Below are positions 31,980 through 41,547 of a stretch of DNA of 64,000 nt, piece by piece; the stretch's first letter is position 1; every line of letters starts with the position of its first letter. The position numbers and the translations under genes were made by a program. The notes under the pieces are model-generated. The model saw only the letters and a list, made by a program, of their open reading frames with translations, was not told where the DNA came from and ran no database searches. The stretch is from an uncultured Clostridia bacterium (GTDB lineage Bacteria > Bacillota > Clostridia > Oscillospirales > Ruminococcaceae), in the NCBI GenBank assembly GCA_947625915.1, contig CANQPX010000004.1, positions 1 through 64,000 on the forward strand, in the 5' to 3' direction.

Positions 31980-32876
31980 ATGAAAAGAAAACTTGAAATT
32001 TCCGAGTATATTTTTAAAGTCATCAGCTACCTGCTGCTGACGGTATTTGCGGTAAGCTGTCTTTATCCGTTTATCTACACTATTTCTTCCGCAATAAGCG
32101 GCTATGTTGAAGTAAGAGATTCCACGATAGTGCTGTTCCCGAAAAATGTACAGTTCGACGCGTTCAGGGACGTGTTCAACAACAATATGTTCTGGAACGC
32201 TTATACAAATACGCTGTTCCTTACATTTTACGGTACGATATGGGAAATGATACTTTCGATATTCGGCGCATATGCGCTCTCGAAGAAGCGTCTGCTCTTC
32301 CGCAAAGGCTTTAACTTCTTTCTCGTATTCACAATGTGGTTCAGCGCGGGTCTTGTTCCTCAGTATCTGAACTACCTTGCTACAAAGCGCGTTTTCCAAG
32401 GAGTCGGCATATTCGATGACAAGTGGCTCGTTGTAATCGCTATGGGTATGCAGGCTATGAACATCATACTCCTGCGTAACTCCTTTGAAGGCGTTCCTTC
32501 CGAGATCGAAGAAGCCGCGATCGTTGACGGCGCGACCGAAATGCAGGTCCTCCGGAAAGTTTATCTGCCCATGAGCAAATCCATTCTCGCAACAGTGGCT
32601 CTGTTCTTTGCGATATCACGTTGGAACGGTTACTTCTGGGCAAGACAGATGATCTCGAGCGCAAACGAGCAGCCGTTACAGGTCTATATGCGTCTGCGGC
32701 TTGAAGAATATTCCGATCCGGAACTTACCACCAACTGGCAGCTGAGCCACAGCTATGCTCCCGATTCGGTAATATATGCGCTAATCGTTTGCTCGATAAT
32801 CCCGATACTCGTTATCTATCCGTTCATACAGAAATATTTCGCCAAGGGCGTAAATGTCGGCGGCGTAAAGGAATGA
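31980..32876 (+). CDS. Carbohydrate ABC transporter permease 2 (YtcP/LplC-type)
   Basis: 298 residues with six membrane helices, the first at about 12-35. The coupling loop PSEIEEAAIVDGATEMQVLRKVYLPMSK lies near residue 175. The C-terminus ends FIQKYFAKGVNVGGVKE, typical of YtcP/LplC permeases of the MalG branch (KG[IV].GAVK). It pairs with the upstream LplB-type permease to form the channel. AGAGG lies about 7 nt before the ATG. Confidence 0.95.
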   Translation: MKRKLEISEYIFKVISYLLLTVFAVSCLYPFIYTISSAISGYVEVRDSTIVLFPKNVQFDAFRDVFNNNMFWNAYTNTLFLTFYGTIWEMILSIFGAYALSKKRLLFRKGFNFFLVFTMWFSAGLVPQYLNYLATKRVFQGVGIFDDKWLVVIAMGMQAMNIILLRNSFEGVPSEIEEAAIVDGATEMQVLRKVYLPMSKSILATVALFFAISRWNGYFWARQMISSANEQPLQVYMRLRLEEYSDPELTTNWQLSHSYAPDSVIYALIVCSIIPILVIYPFIQKYFAKGVNVGGVKE

Positions 32877-32963
32877 TCTTTTGTGTTATCAAGCGCGTAC
32901 CTGCGATTGATATATAATCTCAGGCGAATAGCCTTACACGCAAAACTCTGAAGGAGGAATAAA

Positions 32964-35189
32964 ATGAAAAAAGCAAAAATTTTGCCCTCAGTGCTTGCAG
33001 CTGCTCTTGCAGCTTCAACGCTCATGACAGGCTGCGGAGGTAATACCGATAATACCGGAGATACAACTACCGCTGCAGGCGGAGGGGACGCAACAACAGC
33101 TGCAGCCGGAGGCGACAGCAGCAGCGGCGAGGCAACTACTGCCGGAAATGCCGAGGAACTTCTTCCCATCGCGGAAGGTACAACTGTCCGCATGGCTTGC
33201 GGTTACAACAGCGATAAGACCGGTATGAGCTTTACAGCCGATCTTGCAGGCGAGGGAATTACCCTTGCTGACGGAAAAACTTACAATTCCGGAGATCTGA
33301 AGCCTACATGGCAGGCAATAGAGGAGATCCTCGGAATAAAGATCGAGGACAAGTATCAGGGCAACTCCGCTTCCGATGAGTACCAGTATTGGGACGCTCA
33401 GCTCGATCAGGTGGATATGCTCAGCGGTACGGCTACTCTCCTTTCCGAAAACGGTCAGCAGGGCAAGCTCGTTAACCTTGCTCAGTACCTTGATCAGATG
33501 CCTAACTTCAAGGCTTATCTCGAAGCTAACCCTATTGTTCGCCTTTCCATCACAGGCGCGGCGGCAGGTCCTAACGCAGGCGCTATCTACTTCTCACCTT
33601 ACTTCGACGGTGTTGACGATATCGAGCGTATGCCGCTGATGAGAACAGACTGGGTAGAAAAACTTCTTAACGGCGCAGGAGAATTTACCGCAGATGCAAG
33701 CAATAACACTGCTGCTCCCGTTTATACTCCTTATATGCCTACTTCCGGTTCCATCGAGATCGACGTTGTAAAGGCTGACGGCTCCGGAACAGAGAAAGTT
33801 ACAAAGAATTACGACGCTTACGGCAATATCGTTGACAAGATGAATGCCGCAGGTTCAATGGACGGCGTTACTGCCGTTAATATGCTCCGTCAGTATATCG
33901 ATGAGACATACGGCGGATATTACGGAGAAAACCGCGCAGACCTCTTTATCGGTCAGAACGCTGCTTGGGATGCCGATGAACTCGTTGCCCTTCTCCGCTG
34001 CGTAGTTGCAAATCCCCAGACTCTTAACGGTACAGACAGCGTACAGGGCCTCTTCTCCCGTGAAGACGCTAACAACCAGAGACGTGTTGATATGTTCCGC
34101 TTCGCAGGTACACTGTTCGGCGTACGCGGCATGGAATCCAGACTCGATTACCTCTATGTAGGTACAGACGGCGAACTCCACGACGCACGCAACGAAGCTG
34201 CAACATATGAAGCACTCTCCAAGATGCACGATATGGCTTCCGAAGGTCTCATTTCTCAGGCATTCATCAATCAGGAAGATGTTAATACCGAGAAATACCT
34301 CTCCGATGACAACGGCTTTATGCACTATGACTACAACCAGACTCAGACCGCTTACAACGCTACCGCTCTCGATAACGCTGCAGGCGAAAAGTATATGGCA
34401 GTTATGGTACCTGTTGCACGTTGGAACGATGGTGAAGAAAAGTATATGAGATTTACAGAATCATGGCGTTCTGTAAAGACAGACGGTTGGGGGATCTCCG
34501 TTTCGGGCGTTGGCGATGATACCAACAAACTTAACGCTTGCCTCAGACTGATCGACTATGCTTACAGCCCCGAGGGTCAGGTTCTTATGTCCTACGGTCC
34601 TGATGCTTTCGTAAAGCATGACGACGCAGGAAATGTCGTAACATTCAACTTCAACGGTCAGGAATGGCCTGTTATCTCCGATGAGTCCTATGACGATCTC
34701 TGGGAACTCCAGAACGGTAACTACACTAACTATGCACGTTACTACATCGGCTCTACACTCAGCTTCGTAAAGAGTCAGGCGTTCGAGTATCAGTGCACTC
34801 ACGAAGTCGGCAAGGAAGGCGCAGGTCATATCTCCAATGCTATCGCTCTCGGAACTATCAAGCACCCCGAACTTGCACTGGCAGATAACAGCTGGTATAC
34901 TTCTATTCCTACAGTTCTTCCTCAGGAAGTCGCTGAAACAAACGCTATCAACGAACTCACAGCACTCAGTGCTTCCGGTCAGTTCGGTTCCAGCAAGAAC
35001 CAGACTAACCTCTTCGTTGACATCATCTGCAAGGGCTTCACAGGTGAAGCGGGAGCAGATGCTGCCGCTACAGCTGACAAGGTATCAAAGACTGTTGCTG
35101 ACGGCGGCTGGGGCGGTTCAACTTACCTCGCCCGCAGAAATGACGCATGGCACAGACTCCTCGATTTCTACAATTCTCTTAACGGCTGA
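32964..35189 (+). CDS. Extracellular solute-binding lipoprotein (oligosaccharide ABC transporter)
   Basis: 741 residues, larger than usual (about 550). The lipoprotein signal has a basic start, a hydrophobic core and the lipobox LMTGC with the lipidated Cys at 24. A low-complexity Gly/Thr/Ala linker (about 25-65) follows, typical of cell-surface anchoring. The mature part has the periplasmic-binding-protein cluster fold with LEEILGIKIED-like (IEEILGIKIED) early strands, VDMLSGTATLL, and a C-terminal YSPEGQVLMSYGPDA helix, as in LplA-type proteins. Codon use is strongly biased, suggesting high expression. GGAGG precedes the ATG. Confidence 0.93.
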   Translation: MKKAKILPSVLAAALAASTLMTGCGGNTDNTGDTTTAAGGGDATTAAAGGDSSSGEATTAGNAEELLPIAEGTTVRMACGYNSDKTGMSFTADLAGEGITLADGKTYNSGDLKPTWQAIEEILGIKIEDKYQGNSASDEYQYWDAQLDQVDMLSGTATLLSENGQQGKLVNLAQYLDQMPNFKAYLEANPIVRLSITGAAAGPNAGAIYFSPYFDGVDDIERMPLMRTDWVEKLLNGAGEFTADASNNTAAPVYTPYMPTSGSIEIDVVKADGSGTEKVTKNYDAYGNIVDKMNAAGSMDGVTAVNMLRQYIDETYGGYYGENRADLFIGQNAAWDADELVALLRCVVANPQTLNGTDSVQGLFSREDANNQRRVDMFRFAGTLFGVRGMESRLDYLYVGTDGELHDARNEAATYEALSKMHDMASEGLISQAFINQEDVNTEKYLSDDNGFMHYDYNQTQTAYNATALDNAAGEKYMAVMVPVARWNDGEEKYMRFTESWRSVKTDGWGISVSGVGDDTNKLNACLRLIDYAYSPEGQVLMSYGPDAFVKHDDAGNVVTFNFNGQEWPVISDESYDDLWELQNGNYTNYARYYIGSTLSFVKSQAFEYQCTHEVGKEGAGHISNAIALGTIKHPELALADNSWYTSIPTVLPQEVAETNAINELTALSASGQFGSSKNQTNLFVDIICKGFTGEAGADAAATADKVSKTVADGGWGGSTYLARRNDAWHRLLDFYNSLNG

Positions 35190-35231
35190 TAATATCCCTT
35201 GCTGAAAAGCAAAATAAACTTAAATGCATGG

Positions 35232-35310
35232 CCGCGCGAAACCAATACGATTTTGCGCGGTGTTGCATAATCCACATTATGTTTATGAGGAGGAGCCCGC
35301 TCTCCTCCTC
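35232..35310 (+). other. Two hairpins after the solute-binding protein gene
   Basis: CCGCGCGAAA (35232-35241) with TTTTGCGCGG (35251-35260), then GAGGAGGAG (35287-35295) with CTCCTCCTC (35302-35310). Neither has a T-run. Hairpins here usually stabilise the abundant binding-protein mRNA or reduce readthrough; the second lies 20 nt before the next start codon and could also mask its translation. Confidence 0.6.
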
Positions 35311-35330
35311 CAACATAAAGGAAGGTCTTT

Positions 35331-35927
35331 ATGTATAAGAAACAAATGACATTTCAAAAAATCGTGTGCATGATGATGCTTATAGCATCCGCACTTGTAT
35401 TCGTTTATTCTCTGGGTATCTCGACCGATCTCTATGATGCTCTGGCAAAAACGATCTTATATCCTGATTATGATCTGGATCAGACGTATGTTACGGGGTC
35501 AAGAGTCTATTATGATATGTTCAAGTTCAATTCTGACTTCACAAAAGCCAGTATAGGACTTATTATCGTTACGCTTATCTTATTTGTTACAAACACCCAT
35601 GCACGCAGAAAATATTACATAGGCAACTACATCGCGGTGGGATTGTCTACGGCGGCTAATGTTGTCATGTCGATCTGGTGCCTGACTCAGATAACGAGTT
35701 TCAAAGCTCAATACCGGAATAATGTTGATTTTGAGGCGCTGGAAACGTTCTCGAAAGACTGGGGAACACTTTATATCGGACCTGACGATACATTCTGGTT
35801 CGATGTGGGATATGTGGTTTTTGGTATTCTTTTGCTTATGTCGTGTTTGCTTATTTTGAATGTAATATTGAAAGTGATCGTGATGAAGGCAGAAAAAAAC
35901 GCTATCGGAAGCAGAAAGGGTGTGTGA
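35331..35927 (+). CDS. Four-helix membrane protein A in sugar ABC operon, unknown
   Basis: 198 residues. Four hydrophobic helices are seen at about 9-30, 74-88, 101-118 and 157-183. A long extracytoplasmic-looking loop between helices 1 and 2 is rich in Tyr and Asp (YPDYDLDQTYVTGSRVYYD), and there is a basic C-terminus. I do not recognise a family. Like its three companions (35929, 37512, 38161) it sits among the ABC genes, between binding protein and ATPase, suggesting an accessory membrane subunit. AAGGAAGG lies before the ATG. Confidence 0.7.
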   Translation: MYKKQMTFQKIVCMMMLIASALVFVYSLGISTDLYDALAKTILYPDYDLDQTYVTGSRVYYDMFKFNSDFTKASIGLIIVTLILFVTNTHARRKYYIGNYIAVGLSTAANVVMSIWCLTQITSFKAQYRNNVDFEALETFSKDWGTLYIGPDDTFWFDVGYVVFGILLLMSCLLILNVILKVIVMKAEKNAIGSRKGV

Positions 35928-35928
35928 C

Positions 35929-36444
35929 ATGGATCTGAATAATGATGCTGCACTTATCAGAAAGGATCGGCTCCGCTATACAAAGAACAAAATGTCCGCA
36001 AATCTGATCCTGCTCGCAATAGCTGTTAATGCACTGTACTTTGTCAGTATATATAGTTCCGACGTTGGCAGCTACTACTATAAGATCTTTATAGGCGCGT
36101 CCATCGTTTATAACCTCGTTTTCATGCTTACGGCGTTCCTTTCGTCGGAAGGCGTAAAAAGCTATAAAATGGGTTATTCATATGTTTCGATAATACTCGG
36201 TATCCTGCAGGTGGTACGTATCTTCTACATACCGATGAAAGCTTGGAAAGAAACTAACCCGACAGCTGATGCTGAGTTCCCGACAGTAATGTCGGACGGA
36301 CAGTTCCGGTACGTTGTGATATGTCTGGGCATATCTGCGGTGCTGCTCGCGGCTGCGGGCATCGTCGGCATTTATAAAACGACCATGCTCAACAGTTATC
36401 AGGCGGAACTCGATAAAAAACAAGAGGGAGTAAGCCATGAGTGA
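35929..36444 (+). CDS. Four-helix membrane protein B in sugar ABC operon, unknown
   Basis: 171 residues from the ATG at 35929, 1 nt after the previous stop, with AAAGG 9 nt upstream. Four predicted helices lie at about 22-41, 49-70, 81-100 and 129-150, with a polar loop containing ETNPTADAEFPTVMSDGQ between 3 and 4. The N-terminus is basic (RKDRLRYTKNK). No family recognised. Its last 8 bases overlap the start of the ABC ATPase gene, indicating translational coupling and a common complex. Confidence 0.7.
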   Translation: MDLNNDAALIRKDRLRYTKNKMSANLILLAIAVNALYFVSIYSSDVGSYYYKIFIGASIVYNLVFMLTAFLSSEGVKSYKMGYSYVSIILGILQVVRIFYIPMKAWKETNPTADAEFPTVMSDGQFRYVVICLGISAVLLAAAGIVGIYKTTMLNSYQAELDKKQEGVSHE

Positions 36445-37495
36445 TCTTAAATTACAACATCTTGATAAAATTTATGATAACAATGTTCAGGCGGTATTTG
36501 ATTTTAACCTGAATGTGAAAGACGGCGAATTCATAGTTCTTGTAGGACCTTCGGGCTGCGGAAAGTCAACGACTCTGCGTATGGTGGCGGGTCTTGAGGA
36601 TATCTCGGCAGGCAATCTTATTATCGACGGCAAGGACGTTACGCAAATGCCGCCGAAGGATCGCGATATCGCTATGGTCTTTCAGAACTACGCTTTGTAC
36701 GGTCATATGACCGTTTACGAAAATATGGCGTTTTCTCTGATGCTGAGAAAAGAAAATAAGAATGAGATCCATCAGAAAGTCCTTGCTGCTGCTGAGATAC
36801 TCGATCTTACCAGTCAGCTGAATAAAAAGCCTAATCAGCTTTCAGGCGGTCAGAGACAAAGAGTCGCTATGGGACGTGCAATAGTGCGTACACCGAAAGT
36901 TTTCCTGTTCGATGAGCCGCTGTCTAACCTTGACGCAAGGCTAAGAGGTTCAACGCGCCGCGAGATAATGCTCCTGCATAAACGCCTCGGTGCGACCATA
37001 CTGTATGTTACACATGACCAGACAGAAGCCCTGACGCTTGCGGACAGGATAGTTTGTATGTCTATGGGTCATGTTCAGCAGATAGGTACGCCGCTTGAAC
37101 TTTATGATACCCCCGCAAACCTCTTTGTGGCAAGCTTTATCGGACTTCCGCCAATGAACCTGTTCGATGCGGAGATCAAAAACGGTCAGGCGGTATGCGA
37201 TAGTTTTGCTGTTGACCTTACGGCGGAGGAAAAAGAACTCCTCTCAAAATATAACGGTCAGACCGTAACGCTCGGCGTTCGCCCCGAAAATGTTGCCGAG
37301 GGCGGAAACATAAAGATAAATGTTTTCTCAAACGAAAATCTGGGCATGAATACCCTTGTGAACGGCACAGCCGGAAACCATAAGATCACTTGTAAGTTCC
37401 GCGATTGGTGTACTTACAAGCCCGGCGATACGGTCAATGTTTCTTTCAATAAGAGACATTTCTTCGATAAGAATACGACCAACGCCATAAGATAA
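36437..37495 (+). CDS. ABC transporter ATP-binding protein (MsmX/UgpC-type), first copy
   Basis: 352 residues. Walker A GPSGCGKSTTLRMVAG lies near residue 37, the Q-loop in AMVFQNYAL, signature LSGGQRQRVAMGRAI near 134, Walker B VFLFDEPLSNLD near 154 and the switch His in YVTHDQTEA. The C-terminal TOBE domain (about 235-352) is typical of CUT1 sugar importers. It probably energises the permease pair at 30.9-32.9 kb. A second ATPase of the same type is encoded at 47.3 kb in the same locus. Confidence 0.95.
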   Translation: MSDLKLQHLDKIYDNNVQAVFDFNLNVKDGEFIVLVGPSGCGKSTTLRMVAGLEDISAGNLIIDGKDVTQMPPKDRDIAMVFQNYALYGHMTVYENMAFSLMLRKENKNEIHQKVLAAAEILDLTSQLNKKPNQLSGGQRQRVAMGRAIVRTPKVFLFDEPLSNLDARLRGSTRREIMLLHKRLGATILYVTHDQTEALTLADRIVCMSMGHVQQIGTPLELYDTPANLFVASFIGLPPMNLFDAEIKNGQAVCDSFAVDLTAEEKELLSKYNGQTVTLGVRPENVAEGGNIKINVFSNENLGMNTLVNGTAGNHKITCKFRDWCTYKPGDTVNVSFNKRHFFDKNTTNAIR

Positions 37496-37511
37496 TAGGG
37501 AGGTACGGCAG

Positions 37512-38093
37512 ATGTCTGATAAAAAAACCGCAAAAAAACAGGGACGCGGCATCAAGGAGTTTTTCCGTAAATCTATGGTGTCTCTGAAACGCTCACCGCA
37601 GAATATACCGCTTCTGGCTCTGGTACTGGCGTTCCTTATATACTCGCTGAACCTTTCGTCTATAGCAAATACTACGGCAAGGATCAACGGCGCAAATATG
37701 GGTCAGTGTGAGTTCGTGGCAATGCTGTTCTCGATACTGGCATTCGTGGTGTTCCTGAGAACTTTTCCGCGGCGACAGCCTGTGAATAAGATAATGCTGG
37801 GATTGCTGTTCGCAATGCTCATACTCCTCGGCGTGGTGGATACAGTGTATATTTCACGCATTATCGACGCTACTACACGAAGCGAAAATCAGATCGTGAT
37901 AGACGCGTCTTCAGCTTACATAACGACAGCACAGACTTCCGTTACGCTGCACGTTGTATTTATCGCGGCAACGGCTGTTCTGCTGATACTTTTGCCGCTG
38001 TATTCAAAGGCAATAAGAAAGATAAAAACTTCTATCGAAGTCGAAGGCAACGAAAATATGGAGGCTATAGATATTGCAGGTGAAGATCAGTGA
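37512..38093 (+). CDS. Four-helix membrane protein C in sugar ABC operon, unknown
   Basis: 193 residues. The N-terminus is very basic (KKTAKKQGRGIKEFFRKS), then helices at about 33-52, 68-84, 93-110 and 144-163 follow, with an acidic C-terminal tail (EVEGNENMEAIDIAGEDQ). No family recognised. It follows the ATPase gene by 16 nt and GGGAGG precedes its ATG. Same size and helix count as proteins A, B and D without obvious sequence identity by eye. Confidence 0.68.
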   Translation: MSDKKTAKKQGRGIKEFFRKSMVSLKRSPQNIPLLALVLAFLIYSLNLSSIANTTARINGANMGQCEFVAMLFSILAFVVFLRTFPRRQPVNKIMLGLLFAMLILLGVVDTVYISRIIDATTRSENQIVIDASSAYITTAQTSVTLHVVFIAATAVLLILLPLYSKAIRKIKTSIEVEGNENMEAIDIAGEDQ

Positions 38094-38160
38094 CCGCTGC
38101 AAATGACTGTATCTGATCTTACGGCTGTATCGGCTCCGTTAAAAAGGATAAAGTTTTTTT

Positions 38161-38808
38161 ATGGCTAAAAATAATGACCGTCGGCAGGAAGAAGAAAGAT
38201 CCGCCGCAAGCTATTACAAGCTCAATACGGACGCGGTGGAACGCCTGACGGACACAAAAAACGCTCCGAAAGTCTCAGATGCGGAAATAAAAAAATATAC
38301 TTCAAAGGGAAAGGGAAAATTCCATATCCCCGAATGGCTGAAAATAGTATTCATAAAATTCTGGTTCTCGGGAGCGATATGTTATTACTTCCTTTGGGGA
38401 CTGGGACTTTATCTGCATGGTCTTGATCTGATGTTTTCTCTGGCAGTTGGTCTCGGCATCGCGAACGATCTGCTTGTAAACAAGCTGCTGCGGTCATTTG
38501 AACCCGAACAGGGTGCTTATGATAAGTGGATGATGATAACGGCAAGAAAATTCTGGTCGATATTTCTGAATGTTATATATTCGGGAGTTGTGCTGTACTG
38601 CGTTTTTCAGTCATATTATGTCATAAACATCATGCTCGGAGTGGACGCAAACGCCGATAACTCGGAGGCAGTGGCAATGGTGGGAGTTGAACCTTTGCTG
38701 TTCGGCTTGCTGTATATGGGATTTGATATGCTTCTTATTGCAATAAAAAATACCTTTATAAAGATATTCCGTGACGCCGGTGCAAATATCCCGGGCGGAA
38801 GGAAATGA
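38161..38808 (+). CDS. Four-helix membrane protein D in sugar ABC operon, unknown
   Basis: 215 residues. A charged soluble N-terminus of about 60 residues (NNDRRQEEERSAASYYKLNTD...) is followed by helices at about 65-83, 88-104, 130-152 and 170-190. No family recognised. The stop codon overlaps a possible ATG of the GH28 gene. It is the fourth small membrane protein of the locus. The ribosome site before the ATG is poor (AAAAAGGATAAAG about 10 nt upstream). Confidence 0.68.
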   Translation: MAKNNDRRQEEERSAASYYKLNTDAVERLTDTKNAPKVSDAEIKKYTSKGKGKFHIPEWLKIVFIKFWFSGAICYYFLWGLGLYLHGLDLMFSLAVGLGIANDLLVNKLLRSFEPEQGAYDKWMMITARKFWSIFLNVIYSGVVLYCVFQSYYVINIMLGVDANADNSEAVAMVGVEPLLFGLLYMGFDMLLIAIKNTFIKIFRDAGANIPGGRK

Positions 38809-38822
38809 GATCAGGTGTGAAA

Positions 38823-40364
38823 ATGATAAACACTTTATTTATCGGTTCGGTAAGCGCCTGCTTTGAACTGGAAAATTCCTGCGCTTACTTCAATGATAAC
38901 GAATATTCGGTAAAGCTTGACGGGGAAACTTTGTTTTCAGCGAAAACCAACGTTTTCTCATTGTTTGACCTGCGCCCCGACCGAGAATACGTTCTTGAAG
39001 TCACGGGACAGGAAACACTGAGATTTAAGACCGCTAAGGAGACTTGCGCTGTAAATGTAAAGGATTTCGGCGCTGTGGGAGACGGCATTTCCGATGATAC
39101 GCTCAGCGTACAGACTGCGGTGAATTGTCTGCCCGAAGGAGGACGCCTGCTGTTCCCGGAAGGCGTTTACAGCGTTGCGCCGATCAACCTTAAAAGCCAT
39201 ATTACCATAGAGCTTTCAGAAAATGCCGTTCTGCTCGGAAATACCGATACTTCACGCTATCCGATAATTCCCGGAGAACTTTCGGATATCGTTAACGGAG
39301 AGTCCGTCCATTTCGGAACGTGGGAAGGCAACGCGGCTCCTATGCACCAGTCTTTGCTGTCGGCAGAGTATGCGGAGGATATAAAAATAGTCGGAAAAGG
39401 CACTGTTGACGGTAATGCTCAGAACAGCAGCTGGTGGATAAATGTCAAAGAACAGAAAATGGCACGCCCGAGACTTATCTTCTTCAACCGCTGCAGGAAC
39501 ATCACGATTCACGGCATTACGGCGCAGAATTCCGCATCATGGCAGCTGCACCCGTATTTTTCAAGGGAACTTGATTTCCTTGACCTTACCATAAACGCTC
39601 CAAAGGACAGCCCGAACACAGACGCCCTTGATCCCGAAGCTTGCGATAAGGTAAACATCATCGGCTGTAAATTCAGCGTCGGTGATGACTGCATTGCCAT
39701 AAAATCAGGCAAGATCGATATCGGAAAAAAATATAAGCAGCCTGCGATACGCCATACTATCAGGAACTGCATAATGCAGTTCGGACACGGCGCCATCACG
39801 CTGGGAAGCGAAATGGCAGGCGGCGTGAAAGAATTGACCGTTAACAGATGCATTTTCAGCCATACCGACAGAGGTCTGCGTATAAAAACAAGACGCGGAA
39901 GAGGCAAAGATGCGATAATTGACGGAGTTTTGTTTGAAAACATAAAAATGGACGGTGTGCTTACGCCGATAGTTATAAATATGTGGTATAATTGCTGCGA
40001 TCCGGACAGATTTTCCGAGTACAATACGACTCGTGAGAAACTTCCGGTGGACGAACGTACGCCATATCTGGGAAAATTTACGTTCCGTGATATGGAGTGT
40101 ACGAATTGTCAGGTCGCGGCGTGTTACTGCGACGGTCTGCCGGAAATGCCGATAGACGATATCACTCTCGAAAATATTGATTTTACATACGATCCCGATG
40201 CAAAACCCGGAGTTCCCGCAATGAGGAACAATGCCGAGAAAATGTGCAGGGCGGGTATGTATTTCGATAACGTAAATAAACTTACGGTGAAGAATGTCCG
40301 TGTGGAGGGCTGTAGCGGCGAAGAACTTCTTGCGCATAATGTTGCGGAACTCAGTAAGGAGTGA
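38823..40364 (+). CDS. Polygalacturonase-like glycoside hydrolase, GH28, intracellular
   Basis: 513 residues from the ATG at 38823 (MINTLFIGSVSA, AGGTG 5 nt upstream). An ATG at 38805 that overlaps the previous stop would add six residues. There is no signal peptide. An N-terminal beta-sandwich of about 75 residues leads into the GH28 parallel beta-helix. All four family motifs are seen: NTD near residue 265, GDDCIAIKSG near 286, GHG near 320 and RIK near 352. The family hydrolyses galacturonan, here probably as an exo-enzyme on imported oligomers. It is followed 4 nt later by GH105. Confidence 0.93.
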   Translation: MINTLFIGSVSACFELENSCAYFNDNEYSVKLDGETLFSAKTNVFSLFDLRPDREYVLEVTGQETLRFKTAKETCAVNVKDFGAVGDGISDDTLSVQTAVNCLPEGGRLLFPEGVYSVAPINLKSHITIELSENAVLLGNTDTSRYPIIPGELSDIVNGESVHFGTWEGNAAPMHQSLLSAEYAEDIKIVGKGTVDGNAQNSSWWINVKEQKMARPRLIFFNRCRNITIHGITAQNSASWQLHPYFSRELDFLDLTINAPKDSPNTDALDPEACDKVNIIGCKFSVGDDCIAIKSGKIDIGKKYKQPAIRHTIRNCIMQFGHGAITLGSEMAGGVKELTVNRCIFSHTDRGLRIKTRRGRGKDAIIDGVLFENIKMDGVLTPIVINMWYNCCDPDRFSEYNTTREKLPVDERTPYLGKFTFRDMECTNCQVAACYCDGLPEMPIDDITLENIDFTYDPDAKPGVPAMRNNAEKMCRAGMYFDNVNKLTVKNVRVEGCSGEELLAHNVAELSKE

Positions 40365-40368
40365 CCTT

Positions 40369-41511
40369 ATGTACGAAAAGATAGACAGATATATCGAAAA
40401 GCTGTTAGACGGTTCGACGCCGGATAAGCCGTTATGGAACATCGAAAATATCAGACAGGGCAAGCCCGCGCATTGGAATTACATTGACGGCTGCATGATA
40501 ACGGCTTTGCTTTGCGCTGCGGAAATAACAGGCGAGAAAAAATATTCTGATTTCGCGGAAAAATTCATAGATCACTATGTTGATGACGACGGCTCGATAC
40601 TCGGTTACTCAATGGATAAGTTCAACCTTGACGACATAAACGAAGGGCGCGTGCTTTTTGACCTTTACAGAACATCGGGCAAGGAAAAATACAAAAAAGC
40701 GATATTCCTGCTGCATGAACAGCTCGAAAAACAACCCCGCACAAATACGGGAAATTTCTGGCATAAAAAAATTTATCCCGACCAGATCTGGCTTGACGGT
40801 CTGTATATGGCACAGGTGTTTTATATAAGATTTATGAAGGAGTTCGGCGGCGGGGACTATTCCGATACGGTGACGCAGATAAAAAATGTCCGCAGATATA
40901 TGTTCGATGAGGATAAAAAGCTTTTTTATCACGGCATGGACTGCTCAAAAAAAGCTTTCTGGGCGGATAAGACAACGGGCTGTTCAAAAAATTTCTGGCT
41001 CAGAGCGATCGGCTGGTTCACGGTGGCTCTTGCGGATATCATAGATATCATTGACAACGATAACGATCGGGAAACGCTTTGCGGCATTTTCCGTGAAACT
41101 ATAGACGGCATCGCTCGTTATGCCGATAAGGAAACGGGTATGTTCTATCAGGTGGTGGATCAGGGCAGCCGTGAAGGGAATTACCTCGAAACAAGCGGCA
41201 GCAGCATGATAGCATATGCAATGATGAAAGGCGCGCGGCTGGGCGTGATAGATAAGAAATATTCCTCAATGGGCAAAAAGACCTTTGACGGCATATGCGA
41301 TAAGTACCTGAAAATAAGCGATAACGGAGAACTGGATCTCGGAGGTATCTGTCTTGTGGCGGGACTCGGTCCGGAGGATAACAAACGCCGCGACGGTACT
41401 TTTGAATATTACATATCGGAACCTGTGGTCGAAAACGATGCAAAGGGAGTTGCGCCTTTCGTGCTTTGCTATACGGAGGTAAAAAGACTTACGGAAGCAT
41501 CGGGCGGCTGA
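40369..41511 (+). CDS. Unsaturated rhamnogalacturonyl/glucuronyl hydrolase, GH105
   Basis: 380 residues from the ATG at 40369, with AAGGAG 7 nt upstream; the frame extends upstream inside the GH28 gene but that part is not needed. (Alpha/alpha)6-barrel enzymes of the YteR/YesR family release the terminal unsaturated uronate made by pectate or rhamnogalacturonan lyases. Seen: HWNYIDGCMITALL, WLDGLYMAQVFY with the catalytic Asp, WLRAIGWFTVALAD, and GNYLETSGSSMIAYAMMKGAR. No signal peptide. Its product feeds KduI/KduD. Confidence 0.93.
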   Translation: MYEKIDRYIEKLLDGSTPDKPLWNIENIRQGKPAHWNYIDGCMITALLCAAEITGEKKYSDFAEKFIDHYVDDDGSILGYSMDKFNLDDINEGRVLFDLYRTSGKEKYKKAIFLLHEQLEKQPRTNTGNFWHKKIYPDQIWLDGLYMAQVFYIRFMKEFGGGDYSDTVTQIKNVRRYMFDEDKKLFYHGMDCSKKAFWADKTTGCSKNFWLRAIGWFTVALADIIDIIDNDNDRETLCGIFRETIDGIARYADKETGMFYQVVDQGSREGNYLETSGSSMIAYAMMKGARLGVIDKKYSSMGKKTFDGICDKYLKISDNGELDLGGICLVAGLGPEDNKRRDGTFEYYISEPVVENDAKGVAPFVLCYTEVKRLTEASGG

Positions 41512-41547
41512 CCAACGATACATTTCCGAACGGGGAAGTAAAAAACA

